Shown here: positions 1 through 8,850 of the stretch, in pieces
Numbering within the stretch: the first letter of the stretch is position 1
How the letters are laid out: every line of letters begins with the position of its first letter
Source: Streptomyces kurssanovii
GTDB lineage: Bacteria; Actinomycetota; Actinomycetes; Streptomycetales; Streptomycetaceae
Assembly (NCBI RefSeq): GCF_014649695.1
Contig: NZ_BMTN01000004.1
Coordinates: forward strand, 496,001 to 560,000
Length of the DNA: 64,000 nucleotides
Direction: 5' to 3'
The notes under the pieces: generated by a model
Seen by the model: the letters and a program-made list of their open reading frames with translations, nothing else
The model's database searches: none
What the model was told of the DNA's origin: nothing
Made by a program: the position numbers and the translations under genes

Positions 1-1023
1 GTGGCCTCCGCGACGGAGGAGCTCGACAAGTCGGTCGGCGCCGACTTCATCGTGCAGTCGGCGGGCAACGACGGCCGCCCGATCGTCCCGCAGGCTCAGG
101 AGGCGCTGGAGCAGGCCCCGGGCATCGAGCACGTCACCGGGTACAAGGGCGTCGACGCGAAGATCACCGCCCCTGACGGCACGGCGGAGGACCTGCAACT
201 GGTCGCCGCGGACCCGACGTACGCGGAGGACCTGCGCCGCGAGACGGTGGCGGGTGACCTCTCCGCCGCGTACGGCAAGGACGCGATGTCCGTCGGCAGC
301 GACTACGCGGAGAAGCGCGGTGTGAAGGTCGGCGACACGATCAAGGTCGACTTCAAGAACGGCAGCCCCGCCGATCTGAAGGTCGCCGCGATCACCTCCG
401 ACGACACCAACGTCGACAAGGGCGCGATGTACCTCAACATCACGACCGCCGCGCAGTACGTCCCGGCCGAGAAGATGCCCGAGAACATGATCATGTTCGC
501 CAAGGCGGTCGACGGCCAGGAGAAGGAGGCGTACACCGCGCTGAAGAAGTCCCTCGCCGAGTACCCGCAGTACAAGGTGCAGAACCAGACCGACTTCAAG
601 CAGGACCTGAAGGACCAGATCGGGCAGCTGCTCAACATCGTCTACGGCCTGCTGGCGCTCGCGATCATCGTCGCGATCCTCGGTGTGGTGAACACCCTGG
701 CCCTGTCGGTGGTCGAGCGGACCAGGGAGATCGGTCTGATGCGGGCCATCGGCCTCTCGCGCCGCCAGCTGCGCCGGATGATCCGCCTCGAGTCGGTCGT
801 CATCGCCCTCTTCGGAGCGCTGCTCGGTCTCGGCCTGGGCATGGGCTGGGGCACCTCCGCCCAGCAGCTGCTGGCGCTGGAGGGACTGGGCGTCCTGGAG
901 ATCCCGTGGCCGACGATCATCACGGTCTTCGTGGGCTCGGCGTTCGTGGGCCTGTTCGCGGCCCTGGTGCCGGCCTTCCGGGCGGGCCGGATGAACGTCC
1001 TGAACGCGATCGCGACGGAGTAG
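1..1023 (+). CDS. ABC transporter permease, FtsX/MacB type, 5' end outside window
   Basis: The frame is open from the first base and ends at TAG 1021-1023, so this is the C-terminal 340 residues of a longer protein. Residues 1 to about 205 are a soluble extracytoplasmic (MacB core-like) region. A hydrophobic segment follows at about 212-238, then the conserved FtsX cytoplasmic stretch containing REIGLMRAIG, then two more membrane segments ending in the usual NVLNAIATE-type tail. This layout matches the last FtsX domain of permeases that extract lipoproteins, lipids or antibiotics with a LolD-like ATPase. It is clearly paralogous to the C-terminal half of the permease at 35366-37903. The partner ATPase would lie upstream, outside the window. 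Substrate unknown. The GTG at base 1 is probably an internal valine, not the start. Confidence 0.88.
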   Translation: MASATEELDKSVGADFIVQSAGNDGRPIVPQAQEALEQAPGIEHVTGYKGVDAKITAPDGTAEDLQLVAADPTYAEDLRRETVAGDLSAAYGKDAMSVGSDYAEKRGVKVGDTIKVDFKNGSPADLKVAAITSDDTNVDKGAMYLNITTAAQYVPAEKMPENMIMFAKAVDGQEKEAYTALKKSLAEYPQYKVQNQTDFKQDLKDQIGQLLNIVYGLLALAIIVAILGVVNTLALSVVERTREIGLMRAIGLSRRQLRRMIRLESVVIALFGALLGLGLGMGWGTSAQQLLALEGLGVLEIPWPTIITVFVGSAFVGLFAALVPAFRAGRMNVLNAIATE

Positions 1024-1072
1024 CGCCCACCGGTGGGCCCGGTACGGGGGTCCGGTCCCACCCGCACTCCGA

Positions 1073-1109
1073 ACGGCCCCGGGCGTCCGCCAAGGACGCC
1101 CGGGGCCGT
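1073..1109 (+). terminator. Factor-independent-type hairpin after the permease gene
   Basis: Perfect 16-bp inverted repeat, arms 1073-1088 and 1094-1109, with a 5-base loop, 50 bases after the permease stop. There is no long T tract, as is common for Streptomyces terminators. Confidence 0.75.
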
Positions 1110-1193
1110 CGCTCTGCCGGGGCCGTTCCGCTGCCGGGAGCGCCGGACGCCGGAGGGAAACCTTTCGCTCGCGCGAGTGACATCGGCAGGACG

Positions 1194-1199
1194 TAGTCT
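1194..1199 (+). promoter_or_regulatory. Candidate -10 element for mfd
   Basis: TAGTCT fits the TANNNT -10 consensus and lies 78 bases before the mfd ATG. I see no convincing -35 hexamer at 17-18 bp, so this is tentative. Confidence 0.3.
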
Positions 1200-1277
1200 G
1201 GAGACCCCCGGCCCGTACGACGTGTCGGGCGCATCGCGTTGTCCACCCCCCTTGCTCCCCCTGGACGGAACCCCTTC

Positions 1278-4200
1278 ATGAGCCTGCACGGTCTGCTCGA
1301 TGCCGTCGTACGTGACCCGGCGCTCGCCGAAGCGGTCAAGGCGGCCGGCGACGGCCGCCGTACGCACGTGGACCTGGTGGGGCCGCCCGCGGCGCGGCCC
1401 TTCGCCGTGGCCGCCCTGGCCCGTGACGCCGGCCGCACCGTGCTGGCCGTCACCGCCACCGGCCGGGAGGCCGAGGACCTGGCCGCCGCCCTGCGGTCGC
1501 TGCTGCCGGGCGAGGGCGTCGTCGAGTACCCGGCGTGGGAGACGCTGCCGCACGAGCGGCTCTCGCCCCGATCCGACACCGTCGGCCGCCGCCTCGCCGT
1601 GCTGCGCCGCCTGGCCCACCCGTCGTCCGACGACCCGGCGGCAGGCCCCGTGCAGGTCGTGGTCGCACCCGTACGGTCCGTGCTCCAGCCGCAGGTCAAG
1701 GGGCTGGGCGACCTCGAGCCCGTGGCGCTGCGCACCGGGCAGCAGGCCGATCTGAACGAGGTCGTGGAAGGGCTCGCGGCAGCCGCCTACTCGCGGGTGG
1801 AACTGGTCGAGAAGCGTGGCGAGTTCGCCGTGCGCGGCGGCATCCTGGACGTCTTCCCGCCCACCGAGGAACACCCCCTTCGGGTGGAGTTCTGGGGCGA
1901 CGACGTCGAGGAGATCCGTTACTTCAAGGTGGCCGACCAGCGCTCCTTGGAGGTCGCGGAGCACGGACTGTGGGCCCCGCCCTGCCGCGAGCTGCTGCTG
2001 ACCACCGAGGTGCGGCGGCGGGCCGCCGCCCTCGCGGAGGCCCACCCGGAGCTGGGTGAACTGCTCGGCAAGATCGCCGAGGGCATCGCCGTGGAGGGCA
2101 TGGAATCCCTCGCGCCGGTCCTGGTCGACGACATGGAGCTGCTGCTGGACGTGCTGCCGCAGGGCTCGATGGCCGTCGTGTGCGACCCGGAGCGGGTGCG
2201 GACACGGGCGGCGGACCTGGTGGCGACGTCGCAGGAGTTCCTCCAGGCGTCCTGGGCCGCCACCGCGGGCGGCGGCGAGGCCCCGATCGACGTCGGCGCG
2301 GCCTCGCTGTGGGGCATCGCTGACGTACGGGACCGGGCGCGTGAGCTCGGGATGATGTGGTGGTCCGTGTCCCCGTTCGCCGCGGACGCCTCCGACCAGG
2401 AGGACGACACCGTCAAGCTCGGCATGCACGCCCCGGACGCGTACCGCGGTGACACCGCCCGCGCCCTCGCCGACACCAAGGGCTGGCTCGCCGACGGCTG
2501 GCGAACCGTGTTCGTGACCGAGGCGCACGGCCCCGCCTCCCGCACGGTGGAGGTGCTGGGCGGCGAGGGCATCGCGGCACGGCTGGACGGTGACCTGGCC
2601 GAGATCACACCGTCGGTCGTCCACGTCGCCTGCGGTTCCATCGACTACGGCTTCGTCGACCCGGGACTCAAGCTCGCGGTCCTCACCGAGACCGACCTGA
2701 CCGGCCAGAAGGCGGCCGGCAAGGACGGCCAGCGGATGCCGACCAGACGCCGCAAGACGATCGACCCGCTGACCCTCGAGGCCGGCGACTACATCGTCCA
2801 CGAGCAGCACGGCGTGGGCCGCTACCTGGAGATGGTGCAGCGCACGGTCCAGGGCGCGACCCGGGAGTACCTGCTCGTCGAGTACGCCCCCGCCAAGCGC
2901 GGCCAGCCCGGTGACCGCCTCTACATCCCCACCGACCAGCTGGAGCAGGTCACCAAGTACGTGGGCGGTGAGGCCCCGACGCTGCACCGGCTGGGCGGCG
3001 CGGACTGGACGAAGACCAAGGCGCGCGCGAAGAAGGCGGTCAAGGAGATCGCCGCGGACCTGATCAAGCTGTACTCGGCGCGGATGGCCGCCCCCGGCCA
3101 TGCCTTCGGCCCGGACACGCCGTGGCAGCGGGAGTTGGAGGACGCCTTCCCCTACGTGGAGACCCCCGACCAGCTCTCCACGATCGCCGAGGTCAAGGAG
3201 GACATGGAGAAGACGGTCCCGATGGACCGGCTGATCTGCGGCGACGTCGGCTACGGCAAGACGGAGATCGCGGTCAGGGCGGCCTTCAAGGCGGTCCAGG
3301 ACGGCAAGCAGGTCGCCGTCCTCGTCCCCACGACCCTCCTCGTCCAGCAGCACTTCGGCACGTTCTCCGAGAGGTACTCCCAGTTCCCCGTGGTCACCCG
3401 GGCGTTGTCGCGTTTCCAGTCGGACGCCGACGCGAAGGCGACGCTCGAGGGGCTGAGGGACGGCTCGGTCGACATCGTGATCGGCACGCACCGCCTCTTC
3501 TCCTCCGAGACCAAGTTCAAGGATCTGGGCCTCGTCATCGTCGACGAGGAGCAGCGCTTCGGTGTCGAGCACAAGGAGCAGCTGAAGAAGCTGCGGGCCG
3601 ACGTGGACGTCCTGACCATGTCCGCCACACCCATCCCCCGGACGCTGGAGATGGCGGTGACCGGCATCCGCGAGATGTCGACGATCACCACCCCGCCGGA
3701 GGAGCGGCACCCGGTGCTCACCTTCGTCGGCCCGTACGAGGAGAAGCAGATCGGCGCCGCCGTGCGGCGTGAACTGCTGCGCGAGGGCCAGGTCTTCTAC
3801 ATCCACAACCGCGTCGAGTCGATCGACCGGGCCGCGGCCCGGCTGCGCGAGATCGTCCCCGAGGCGCGCATCGCCACCGCGCACGGTCAGATGTCGGAGT
3901 CGGCGCTGGAGCAGGTCGTCGTGGACTTCTGGGAGAAGAAATTCGACGTGCTGGTCTCCACGACGATCGTCGAGTCCGGTATCGACATCGCCAACGCCAA
4001 CACCCTCATCGTGGAGCGCGGCGACAACTTCGGCCTCTCGCAGCTGCACCAGCTGCGCGGCCGTGTCGGCCGGAGCCGCGAGCGGGGGTACGCCTACTTC
4101 CTCTACCCGCCGGAGAAGCCGCTCACGGAGACCGCGCACGAGCGTCTCGCCACGATCGCCCAGCACACCGAGATGGGCGCGGGCATGTACGTCGCGATGA

Positions 4201-4811
4201 AGGACCTCGAGATCCGCGGCGCGGGCAACCTGCTCGGCGGCGAACAGTCCGGCCACATCGCGGGCGTCGGTTTCGACCTGTACGTCCGCATGGTCGGCGA
4301 GGCGGTCGCCGACTACCGCGCCTCGCTGGAGGGCGGCGTGGAGGAGGAGCCCCCGCTCGAGGTCAAGATCGAGCTGCCCGTCGACGCGCATGTCCCGCAC
4401 GACTACGCCCCCGGCGAGCGGCTGCGGCTCCAGGCGTACCGGGCGATCGCCTCCGCCACCACGGAGGAGGACATCAAGGCGGTCCGCGAGGAACTCACCG
4501 ACCGCTACGGCAAGCTGCCGGAGCCCGTGGAGAACCTCCTGCTGGTCGCCGGTCTGCGGATGCTCGCCCGTGCGTGCGGCGTCGGCGAGATCGTGCTCCA
4601 GGGCTCCAACATCCGCTTCGCGCCGGTGGAGTTGCGCGAGTCCCAGGAACTGCGCCTCAAGCGGCTCCATCCGCGCACGGTCATCAAGCCGGCCGTCCAC
4701 CAGATCCTGGTGCCGCGGCCGACGACCGGCAAGATCGGCGGCAAGCCGGTGGTGGGCCGTGAACTGCTGGCGTGGACGGGCGAGTTCCTGACGACGATCC
4801 TCGGCTCGTAG
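1278..4811 (+). CDS. mfd: Transcription-repair coupling factor Mfd
   Basis: 1177 residues, the normal length for Mfd. It is a cytoplasmic ATP-dependent DNA translocase that pushes stalled RNA polymerase off lesions and recruits UvrA. In order: the N-terminal UvrB-like region (about 1-480), the RNA-polymerase-interacting CarD-like domain (about 496-565, beginning GDYIVHEQHGVG), then the two RecA-like motor lobes with Walker A GDVGYGKTE near 654, the DEEQ Walker B box near 756 and motif VI LRGRVGRS near 927. The TRCF C-terminal domain covers about 1010-1100. I chose ATG 1278; the frame can be extended upstream to TTG 1239, but that adds residues without family support. It is a single-gene unit bounded by hairpins on both sides. 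Confidence 0.98.
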   Translation: MSLHGLLDAVVRDPALAEAVKAAGDGRRTHVDLVGPPAARPFAVAALARDAGRTVLAVTATGREAEDLAAALRSLLPGEGVVEYPAWETLPHERLSPRSDTVGRRLAVLRRLAHPSSDDPAAGPVQVVVAPVRSVLQPQVKGLGDLEPVALRTGQQADLNEVVEGLAAAAYSRVELVEKRGEFAVRGGILDVFPPTEEHPLRVEFWGDDVEEIRYFKVADQRSLEVAEHGLWAPPCRELLLTTEVRRRAAALAEAHPELGELLGKIAEGIAVEGMESLAPVLVDDMELLLDVLPQGSMAVVCDPERVRTRAADLVATSQEFLQASWAATAGGGEAPIDVGAASLWGIADVRDRARELGMMWWSVSPFAADASDQEDDTVKLGMHAPDAYRGDTARALADTKGWLADGWRTVFVTEAHGPASRTVEVLGGEGIAARLDGDLAEITPSVVHVACGSIDYGFVDPGLKLAVLTETDLTGQKAAGKDGQRMPTRRRKTIDPLTLEAGDYIVHEQHGVGRYLEMVQRTVQGATREYLLVEYAPAKRGQPGDRLYIPTDQLEQVTKYVGGEAPTLHRLGGADWTKTKARAKKAVKEIAADLIKLYSARMAAPGHAFGPDTPWQRELEDAFPYVETPDQLSTIAEVKEDMEKTVPMDRLICGDVGYGKTEIAVRAAFKAVQDGKQVAVLVPTTLLVQQHFGTFSERYSQFPVVTRALSRFQSDADAKATLEGLRDGSVDIVIGTHRLFSSETKFKDLGLVIVDEEQRFGVEHKEQLKKLRADVDVLTMSATPIPRTLEMAVTGIREMSTITTPPEERHPVLTFVGPYEEKQIGAAVRRELLREGQVFYIHNRVESIDRAAARLREIVPEARIATAHGQMSESALEQVVVDFWEKKFDVLVSTTIVESGIDIANANTLIVERGDNFGLSQLHQLRGRVGRSRERGYAYFLYPPEKPLTETAHERLATIAQHTEMGAGMYVAMKDLEIRGAGNLLGGEQSGHIAGVGFDLYVRMVGEAVADYRASLEGGVEEEPPLEVKIELPVDAHVPHDYAPGERLRLQAYRAIASATTEEDIKAVREELTDRYGKLPEPVENLLLVAGLRMLARACGVGEIVLQGSNIRFAPVELRESQELRLKRLHPRTVIKPAVHQILVPRPTTGKIGGKPVVGRELLAWTGEFLTTILGS

Positions 4812-4844
4812 CGGACGCGGCACCGGACCCGCCGGGACACGGCA

Positions 4845-4872
4845 CCGGCCGTGCCCGGGGGGGCACGGCCGG
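4845..4872. terminator. Hairpin between convergent mfd and SGNH hydrolase
   Basis: Perfect 12-bp arms 4845-4856 and 4861-4872 around a GGGG loop. It lies between convergent stop codons at 4811 and 4887, so it can serve both strands. Confidence 0.65.
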
Positions 4873-4886
4873 CCGGTGGACCGCGG

Positions 4887-6182
4887 TCAGAACGCGTCGA
4901 GGTCCAGCGCCTGCGCCATCGCGCGGTACCCCGCGTCGCCCGGGTGCAGATGGTCGCCCGAGTCGTAGGCGGGGAGGATGCGGTCCGGGTCGGCGGGGTC
5001 GGCGAGCGCGCGGTCGAAGTCGACCACGGCGTCGTACTCGCCGGACGTACGGAGCCAGTGGTTGAACGCCTCGCGCTTGGCCTCGTTGACCGGGGTGTAG
5101 TACGAGGATCCCTTGACCGGCGTCAGCGTCGCGCCGATCACCTTGATGCCCTTGGCGTGCGCCTGGCGGATCAGTGAGCGGTGCCCCTCGATCAGCCGGT
5201 CGACCGACACCTCGGGGGTCGGCCCGCCGGGGAAGCCCTCCCAGCCGCTGCCGCCGATGTCGTTGATGCCCTCGAGGACGACGACCGTGCCCACGTTCGG
5301 CTCGCTCAGCGCGTCGAGCTTGAAACGGGTGACGCCCTTCTCGCCGGCCCAGACCGTGTCGTTGGTGGCCTGGTTGCCGCCGATGCCGTGGTTGAGCACG
5401 CCGCGTGGCTCGCCTGCGGCCGCGAAACGCTCGGCCAGCTCGTCCGGGTAGCGGTTGTCGGCGTCGAGGCCGGAACCGACGCCGTCGGTGATGGAGTCGC
5501 CGAAGGTGACGACGGCGTCCTCGCGGGCAGCGGCCCCACCGCTCACCTCGACGCCGGAGAGGAAGTACCAGGAGTCGCTGGTCTCCTTGAACGCCGCTCC
5601 GCTCCGGTCGTAGCGGTGGTCCCCGTCCGCCCGGTAGCTGGTGGCGGAGGCGAACGAGTGGAAGGTGGCCGGTCCGGTCGGCTCCGCCAGGTAGAGGGTG
5701 ACGGTCACCGACTCCAGCGCCGCGACCGTGAGCGGCACGCTGTCGCTGTGGACCGTACCGCCGGCCGGGATCGTCACGGATCCACCCTTGCCGAAGGTCA
5801 GCCTGCGGACCGAGCCGGGCTCGACGGTGGCGCCTTCGCCGGTGCGGGCGACCGTCGCGCCGGTGATCCGCAGCGGGGTCTTCCCGTACCGGTTCGACAG
5901 CTCGATGCGGGCCTTGGTGCCGCCGGTGCTCACCCGGACGACCTGCCGGACCGTGTGGTCGGAGAAGCCCTGCTCCGACCAGTTGGGAGCGAACGCGGTC
6001 GGCGGCTGTGGAGAGGCCGCCCAGCCGCCGTACCAGGTACGGCTGCCGCTCTCCGCTGCCGCGGCGGCGGGGCCGGCACCGCCTTGTGTGCCGACGACCG
6101 GAAGAACGACCAGGGTCGCCGCTGCCAGCAGCGCGATGCCGCTGCGCCGTAAGGAGTTCGTCGGTGTCATACGGCCTGTCAT
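4887..6182 (-). CDS. Secreted SGNH/GDSL-family hydrolase with a UUA codon
   Basis: 431 residues. An Sec-type signal peptide (about 1-43, RRSG then a long hydrophobic core, AAAAA cleavage region) predicts export. Residues about 45-210 look like an all-beta accessory domain. The SGNH hydrolase domain follows: block I GDSITDG near 225 (catalytic Ser), block II NHGIGGNQ (Gly/Asn oxyanion hole), block III EGINDIG, and block V GDHLHPGDAGY (Asp-His pair). Expected to hydrolyse an ester bond in an extracellular lipid, polysaccharide or ester substrate; the substrate cannot be read from sequence. I prefer ATG 6182 because AAGGGGCGGGG lies upstream, whereas the second ATG at 6170 has no ribosome-binding site. 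Codon 11 is TTA, so translation should depend on the bldA tRNA carried at 39245. Confidence 0.9.
   Translation of the reverse strand: MTGRMTPTNSLRRSGIALLAAATLVVLPVVGTQGGAGPAAAAAESGSRTWYGGWAASPQPPTAFAPNWSEQGFSDHTVRQVVRVSTGGTKARIELSNRYGKTPLRITGATVARTGEGATVEPGSVRRLTFGKGGSVTIPAGGTVHSDSVPLTVAALESVTVTLYLAEPTGPATFHSFASATSYRADGDHRYDRSGAAFKETSDSWYFLSGVEVSGGAAAREDAVVTFGDSITDGVGSGLDADNRYPDELAERFAAAGEPRGVLNHGIGGNQATNDTVWAGEKGVTRFKLDALSEPNVGTVVVLEGINDIGGSGWEGFPGGPTPEVSVDRLIEGHRSLIRQAHAKGIKVIGATLTPVKGSSYYTPVNEAKREAFNHWLRTSGEYDAVVDFDRALADPADPDRILPAYDSGDHLHPGDAGYRAMAQALDLDAF
6150..6152 (-). other. In-frame TTA (UUA) leucine codon
   Basis: Codon 11 of the SGNH hydrolase (Leu in TNSLRR). UUA is read only by the bldA tRNA in Streptomyces, and TTA codons in this genus cluster near the 5' ends of regulated genes. 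Confidence 0.93.
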
Positions 6183-6405
6183 CTGGCCCCGCCCCTTGTC
6201 CCGTTCCGATGCGCGATGTGATGAACGCGCGCTCACGCACGCTTCAAGCTGTGATCGACTTCCGCTATTCCCCGGGCGGTTGACCGACGCGGACCGGGGC
6301 ACGGGCCACGTGGGCGGTAGCCGGCGGGTACGGATCGCGGTGATCGGCCGGGCCGGCCGCCCCCGCGGTGGCACCCTGACTGTCGGCAAGACCCGGGCGC
6401 GGCAG

Positions 6406-6411
6406 TACCGT
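6406..6411 (+). promoter_or_regulatory. -10 hexamer of a probable leaderless promoter (HNH lipoprotein)
   Basis: TACCGT ends 7 bases before the GTG start at 6419. No Shine-Dalgarno sequence separates them. Confidence 0.5.
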
Positions 6412-6418
6412 ACGGACG

Positions 6419-7189
6419 GTGAACAGACACCGAGTGGTCGGGCGAGGGACGACGGTACTGCTCGCGGCACTGCTCCTCACCGGCTGCGACGGCATCGGCA
6501 TCGACGGGGGCAGCGCCGAGGGCGGCGGGGGCCCATCGCGGGGCGGACCGGCCGCCGGCGGCACCAGCCCGCTCGCCAACCCGCGCGGCACGGAGCCGGG
6601 CCTCGGCGCCCTCGTCACCGAGGAGGAGCGGGCAGCCGCCCGCGAGCTGATCGGCGAGGTGACCACCAAGGGCCGCGGCCCGAAGACCGGTTACGACCGC
6701 GACGAGTACGGCTACGCCTGGATGGACACGGCCGACGGGGTGCCGCTCGCGAGGAACGGGTGTGACACCAGGAACGACCTCCTCGCCCGCGACGGGAAGG
6801 AACTGGCCTTCCGCGACGGCTCCGACTGCGTCGTCGTGGCGATGACCATCCACGACCCGTACACCGGCAGGACCATCGAGTGGCGCAAGCAGGACGCCGC
6901 CGAGGTGCAGATAGACCATGTCGTTCCGCTGTCGTACAGCTGGCAGATGGGCGCGGCCCGCTGGGACGAGGCCAAGCGGCGCCGACTGGCCAACGACCCG
7001 CTGAACCTGCTGCCCGTCGAAGGCCGTGCCAACAGCGCCAAGAGCGACTCGGGCCCCGCCTCCTGGCTGCCGCCCAGCAAGCCCGTCCGCTGCTCCTACG
7101 CGGTGCGCTTCGCGCAGGTCGCGGTCAAGTACGAGCTGCCGGTGACCGGCGCGGACAAGCGGATCATGCTCGCCCAGTGCGGCGGATGA
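6419..7189 (+). CDS. Secreted HNH-family nuclease-like lipoprotein
   Basis: 256 residues. The N-terminus has a short basic segment, a hydrophobic core and a lipobox LLTGC (Cys about 22), so it should be a lipoprotein anchored outside the membrane. A Gly/Ser/Pro-rich linker follows. The C-terminal half has a GmrSD/DUF1524-like HNH core: IDHVVPLSYSW near 165, then NDPLNLLPVEGRANSAKSD, and cysteines that may form disulphides (DTRND region, DGSDC, VRCSY, LAQCGG). Family members cleave nucleic acid using His and Asn metal ligands. In streptomycetes proteins of this type are usually called HNH endonucleases; biological role unknown (nutrient scavenging, competition or programmed lysis are all possible). 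GTG 6419 has no ribosome-binding site and is probably leaderless. Confidence 0.85.
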   Translation: MNRHRVVGRGTTVLLAALLLTGCDGIGIDGGSAEGGGGPSRGGPAAGGTSPLANPRGTEPGLGALVTEEERAAARELIGEVTTKGRGPKTGYDRDEYGYAWMDTADGVPLARNGCDTRNDLLARDGKELAFRDGSDCVVVAMTIHDPYTGRTIEWRKQDAAEVQIDHVVPLSYSWQMGAARWDEAKRRRLANDPLNLLPVEGRANSAKSDSGPASWLPPSKPVRCSYAVRFAQVAVKYELPVTGADKRIMLAQCGG

Positions 7190-7266
7190 CCCCGGCGGCT
7201 CGGGGGCGGTGGCCGGGCGGAACGGCGGCGGTCGTTTAACCACTGGGGGCACGGCGCGGGCATCGC

Positions 7267-7272
7267 TAGCCT
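7267..7272 (+). promoter_or_regulatory. -10 hexamer of a probable leaderless promoter (GNAT protein)
   Basis: TAGCCT lies exactly 6 bases before ATG 7279, with no ribosome-binding site between them. Confidence 0.6.
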
Positions 7273-7278
7273 GGCGCC

Positions 7279-8025
7279 ATGGATCTTGAGATCACGACAC
7301 TGGCCGAGCGGCCGGAACTGCAGGGCCCCATGTGGCAGATGATCGACACCTGGGCGGAGTTCATCGTCAACGACCCGGTCGGCTGGGCCTACATCGGGCG
7401 CATCGTCGGCGAACTGCCCGAGTACGTGCTCGTCGCGACGGACGCAGAGGGCGAGGTCGTCGGGCGGGCGTTCAGCGTGCCGGTGGCCATGGACGCCGAC
7501 GGGCGCGGGGAGCTGCCGGCGGGCGGCTGGGACCAGGTGATGCTCTGGGCCTTCTCGGACCTGCGGCACGGCAGGAAGCCGGACACGATGAGCGCCATCG
7601 AGATCACGGTCGCCAAGGAGAGGCAGGGCCAGGGCATATCGGGCCTGCTCCTCGAGGCGATGCGGGACAACGCACGCCGACGGGGCTTCGGGGAGCTGAT
7701 CGCGCCGGTGCGGCCGAGCGCCAAGAGCGCCGAACCGTCGGCGCTGATGAGCGAGTACGCGTACCGCACCCGCGAGGCGGACGGGCTGCCGCACGACCCG
7801 TGGCTGCGCGTCCACGTCCGGGCCGGCGGCGTCATCGAGAAGGTGGCCCCGACGTCGATGACGGTCAGCGGATCGCTGGAGCAGTGGCGCAGGTGGACGG
7901 GGCTCCCGTTCGACACTACGGGCCAGGTCGAGGTCCCGGGCGCGCTGGTGCCCGTGCACTGTGAGGCGGAACGGGGTTACGCGGTGTACGTCGAGCCGAA
8001 CGTGTGGGTACGCCACCAGGCGTGA
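7279..8025 (+). CDS. GNAT-family N-acetyltransferase-like protein
   Basis: 248 residues, soluble. The middle of the protein carries the acetyl-CoA binding signature of GNAT enzymes: a beta strand IEITVAKE followed by RQGQGISG (R/Q-x-x-G-x-G/A loop near 115-122) and the helix LLLEAMRDNARRRGF. The C-terminal 90 residues (LRVHVRAGGVIEKVAP onward) are less typical. Acceptor substrate unknown. It lies alone, between the HNH lipoprotein and a convergent kinase, and is followed by a strong hairpin. ATG 7279 is chosen because TAGCCT sits 6 bases upstream, a leaderless arrangement. Confidence 0.75.
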   Translation: MDLEITTLAERPELQGPMWQMIDTWAEFIVNDPVGWAYIGRIVGELPEYVLVATDAEGEVVGRAFSVPVAMDADGRGELPAGGWDQVMLWAFSDLRHGRKPDTMSAIEITVAKERQGQGISGLLLEAMRDNARRRGFGELIAPVRPSAKSAEPSALMSEYAYRTREADGLPHDPWLRVHVRAGGVIEKVAPTSMTVSGSLEQWRRWTGLPFDTTGQVEVPGALVPVHCEAERGYAVYVEPNVWVRHQA

Positions 8026-8034
8026 TGCGCAGGC

Positions 8035-8082
8035 GACCGCGCGAGCGGGGCCGTCCGGCCGGACCGCCCCGCTCGCGCGGTC
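8035..8082. terminator. Bidirectional hairpin overlapping the kinase stop codon
   Basis: Perfect 16-bp arms 8035-8050 and 8067-8082, with a 16-base loop that is itself nearly palindromic. It separates convergent genes, and its right arm includes two bases of the TGA of the downstream minus-strand gene. Confidence 0.8.
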
Positions 8083-8809
8083 ATGACGAGGCCACGACGT
8101 ACGGAGCCTCGAACACCGAGTTGTCGATGACGACGTCCGTCCGCGACAGCGGGTCGGCCTCGTCCAGATAGACGCGCTCCGCCACCAGGTAACGGTTCCG
8201 GTGGATCGACTCCGCTTCGGAGCCGGCCCAGTCCTGGTCGCGTTCGCCGCCACGGCGCACGGACAGTTCCTCGTCCACGTGCAGCCAGATGCGGAAGTCC
8301 CAGTAGTCGTCGATCTCGGGCCGGAAGGCGAAGACGCCGTCCACCATCAGGATCGAGTCGGGTGCCAGGGGCGCCCGCTCGCCGGAGTGGTCGATCTGCG
8401 TCAGCGGATCGATGCCGCACAGCGCGCAGGACGCCGCGTGAGGCGACCGGCAGGGTTCGAGCAGCAGCCGCCGTGCCGACGCGTAGTCGTAGGCGTTGCG
8501 GTAGTAGCCCTCGCCCGATTCCCGGTCGTACAGATGACGGTCCCGCCACGGGTTCTTGAAGTCGTCGAGCGTCGCACGGAGGACGGGGCGGCCGGAGGCG
8601 GCGACGAACTCGGCCAGTTCATGACCGAAGCTCGTCTTCCCCGCGGCGGTCAGGCCGTCGATGCCGACAAGGAGGCGGCCGTCCCCCAGGGCGAGTATGC
8701 GCTTCGCGGTCTCCGCGACGAGCGCGCCGCGTTGTGCCGAGGCCGGCGCGGGGCAGTCCTGCCGCCAGGTCGAGGGGGAATGGTGGATGTCCGCTCTACG
8801 AGATCCCAT
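8081..8809 (-). CDS. Uridine kinase-like P-loop phosphotransferase
   Basis: 242 residues, soluble. Walker A motif GIDGLTAAGKTS lies near 49-60, followed by the LDDFKNPW substrate loop, DRESGEGYYRNAYDY, and a Walker-B-like ILMVDGVFAF strand. This is the architecture of uridine/cytidine and related nucleoside kinases (or phosphoribulokinase-like enzymes). The C-terminal RDQDWAGSEAESIHRNRYL segment is typical of streptomycete members of this family, whose true substrate is unproven. The ATG at 8809 has no ribosome-binding site but sits 6 bases after TACGTT on the minus strand, so a leaderless mRNA is likely. Confidence 0.8.
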   Translation of the reverse strand: MGSRRADIHHSPSTWRQDCPAPASAQRGALVAETAKRILALGDGRLLVGIDGLTAAGKTSFGHELAEFVAASGRPVLRATLDDFKNPWRDRHLYDRESGEGYYRNAYDYASARRLLLEPCRSPHAASCALCGIDPLTQIDHSGERAPLAPDSILMVDGVFAFRPEIDDYWDFRIWLHVDEELSVRRGGERDQDWAGSEAESIHRNRYLVAERVYLDEADPLSRTDVVIDNSVFEAPYVVASS

Positions 8810-8815
8810 GAGGGG

Positions 8816-8821
8816 AACGTA
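8816..8821 (-). promoter_or_regulatory. -10 hexamer of a probable leaderless promoter (kinase)
   Basis: Minus-strand TACGTT, 6 bases upstream of ATG 8809. Confidence 0.55.
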
Positions 8822-8850
8822 CCGGGGAGCCCCGTGGGCGGGACGGTGGA

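Noticed and set aside
642-4823. Very long open frame opposite mfd
   Set aside because: High-GC codon bias leaves antisense frames open; the protein is Arg/Leu/Gly/Val-rich without any domain, and mfd explains the DNA.
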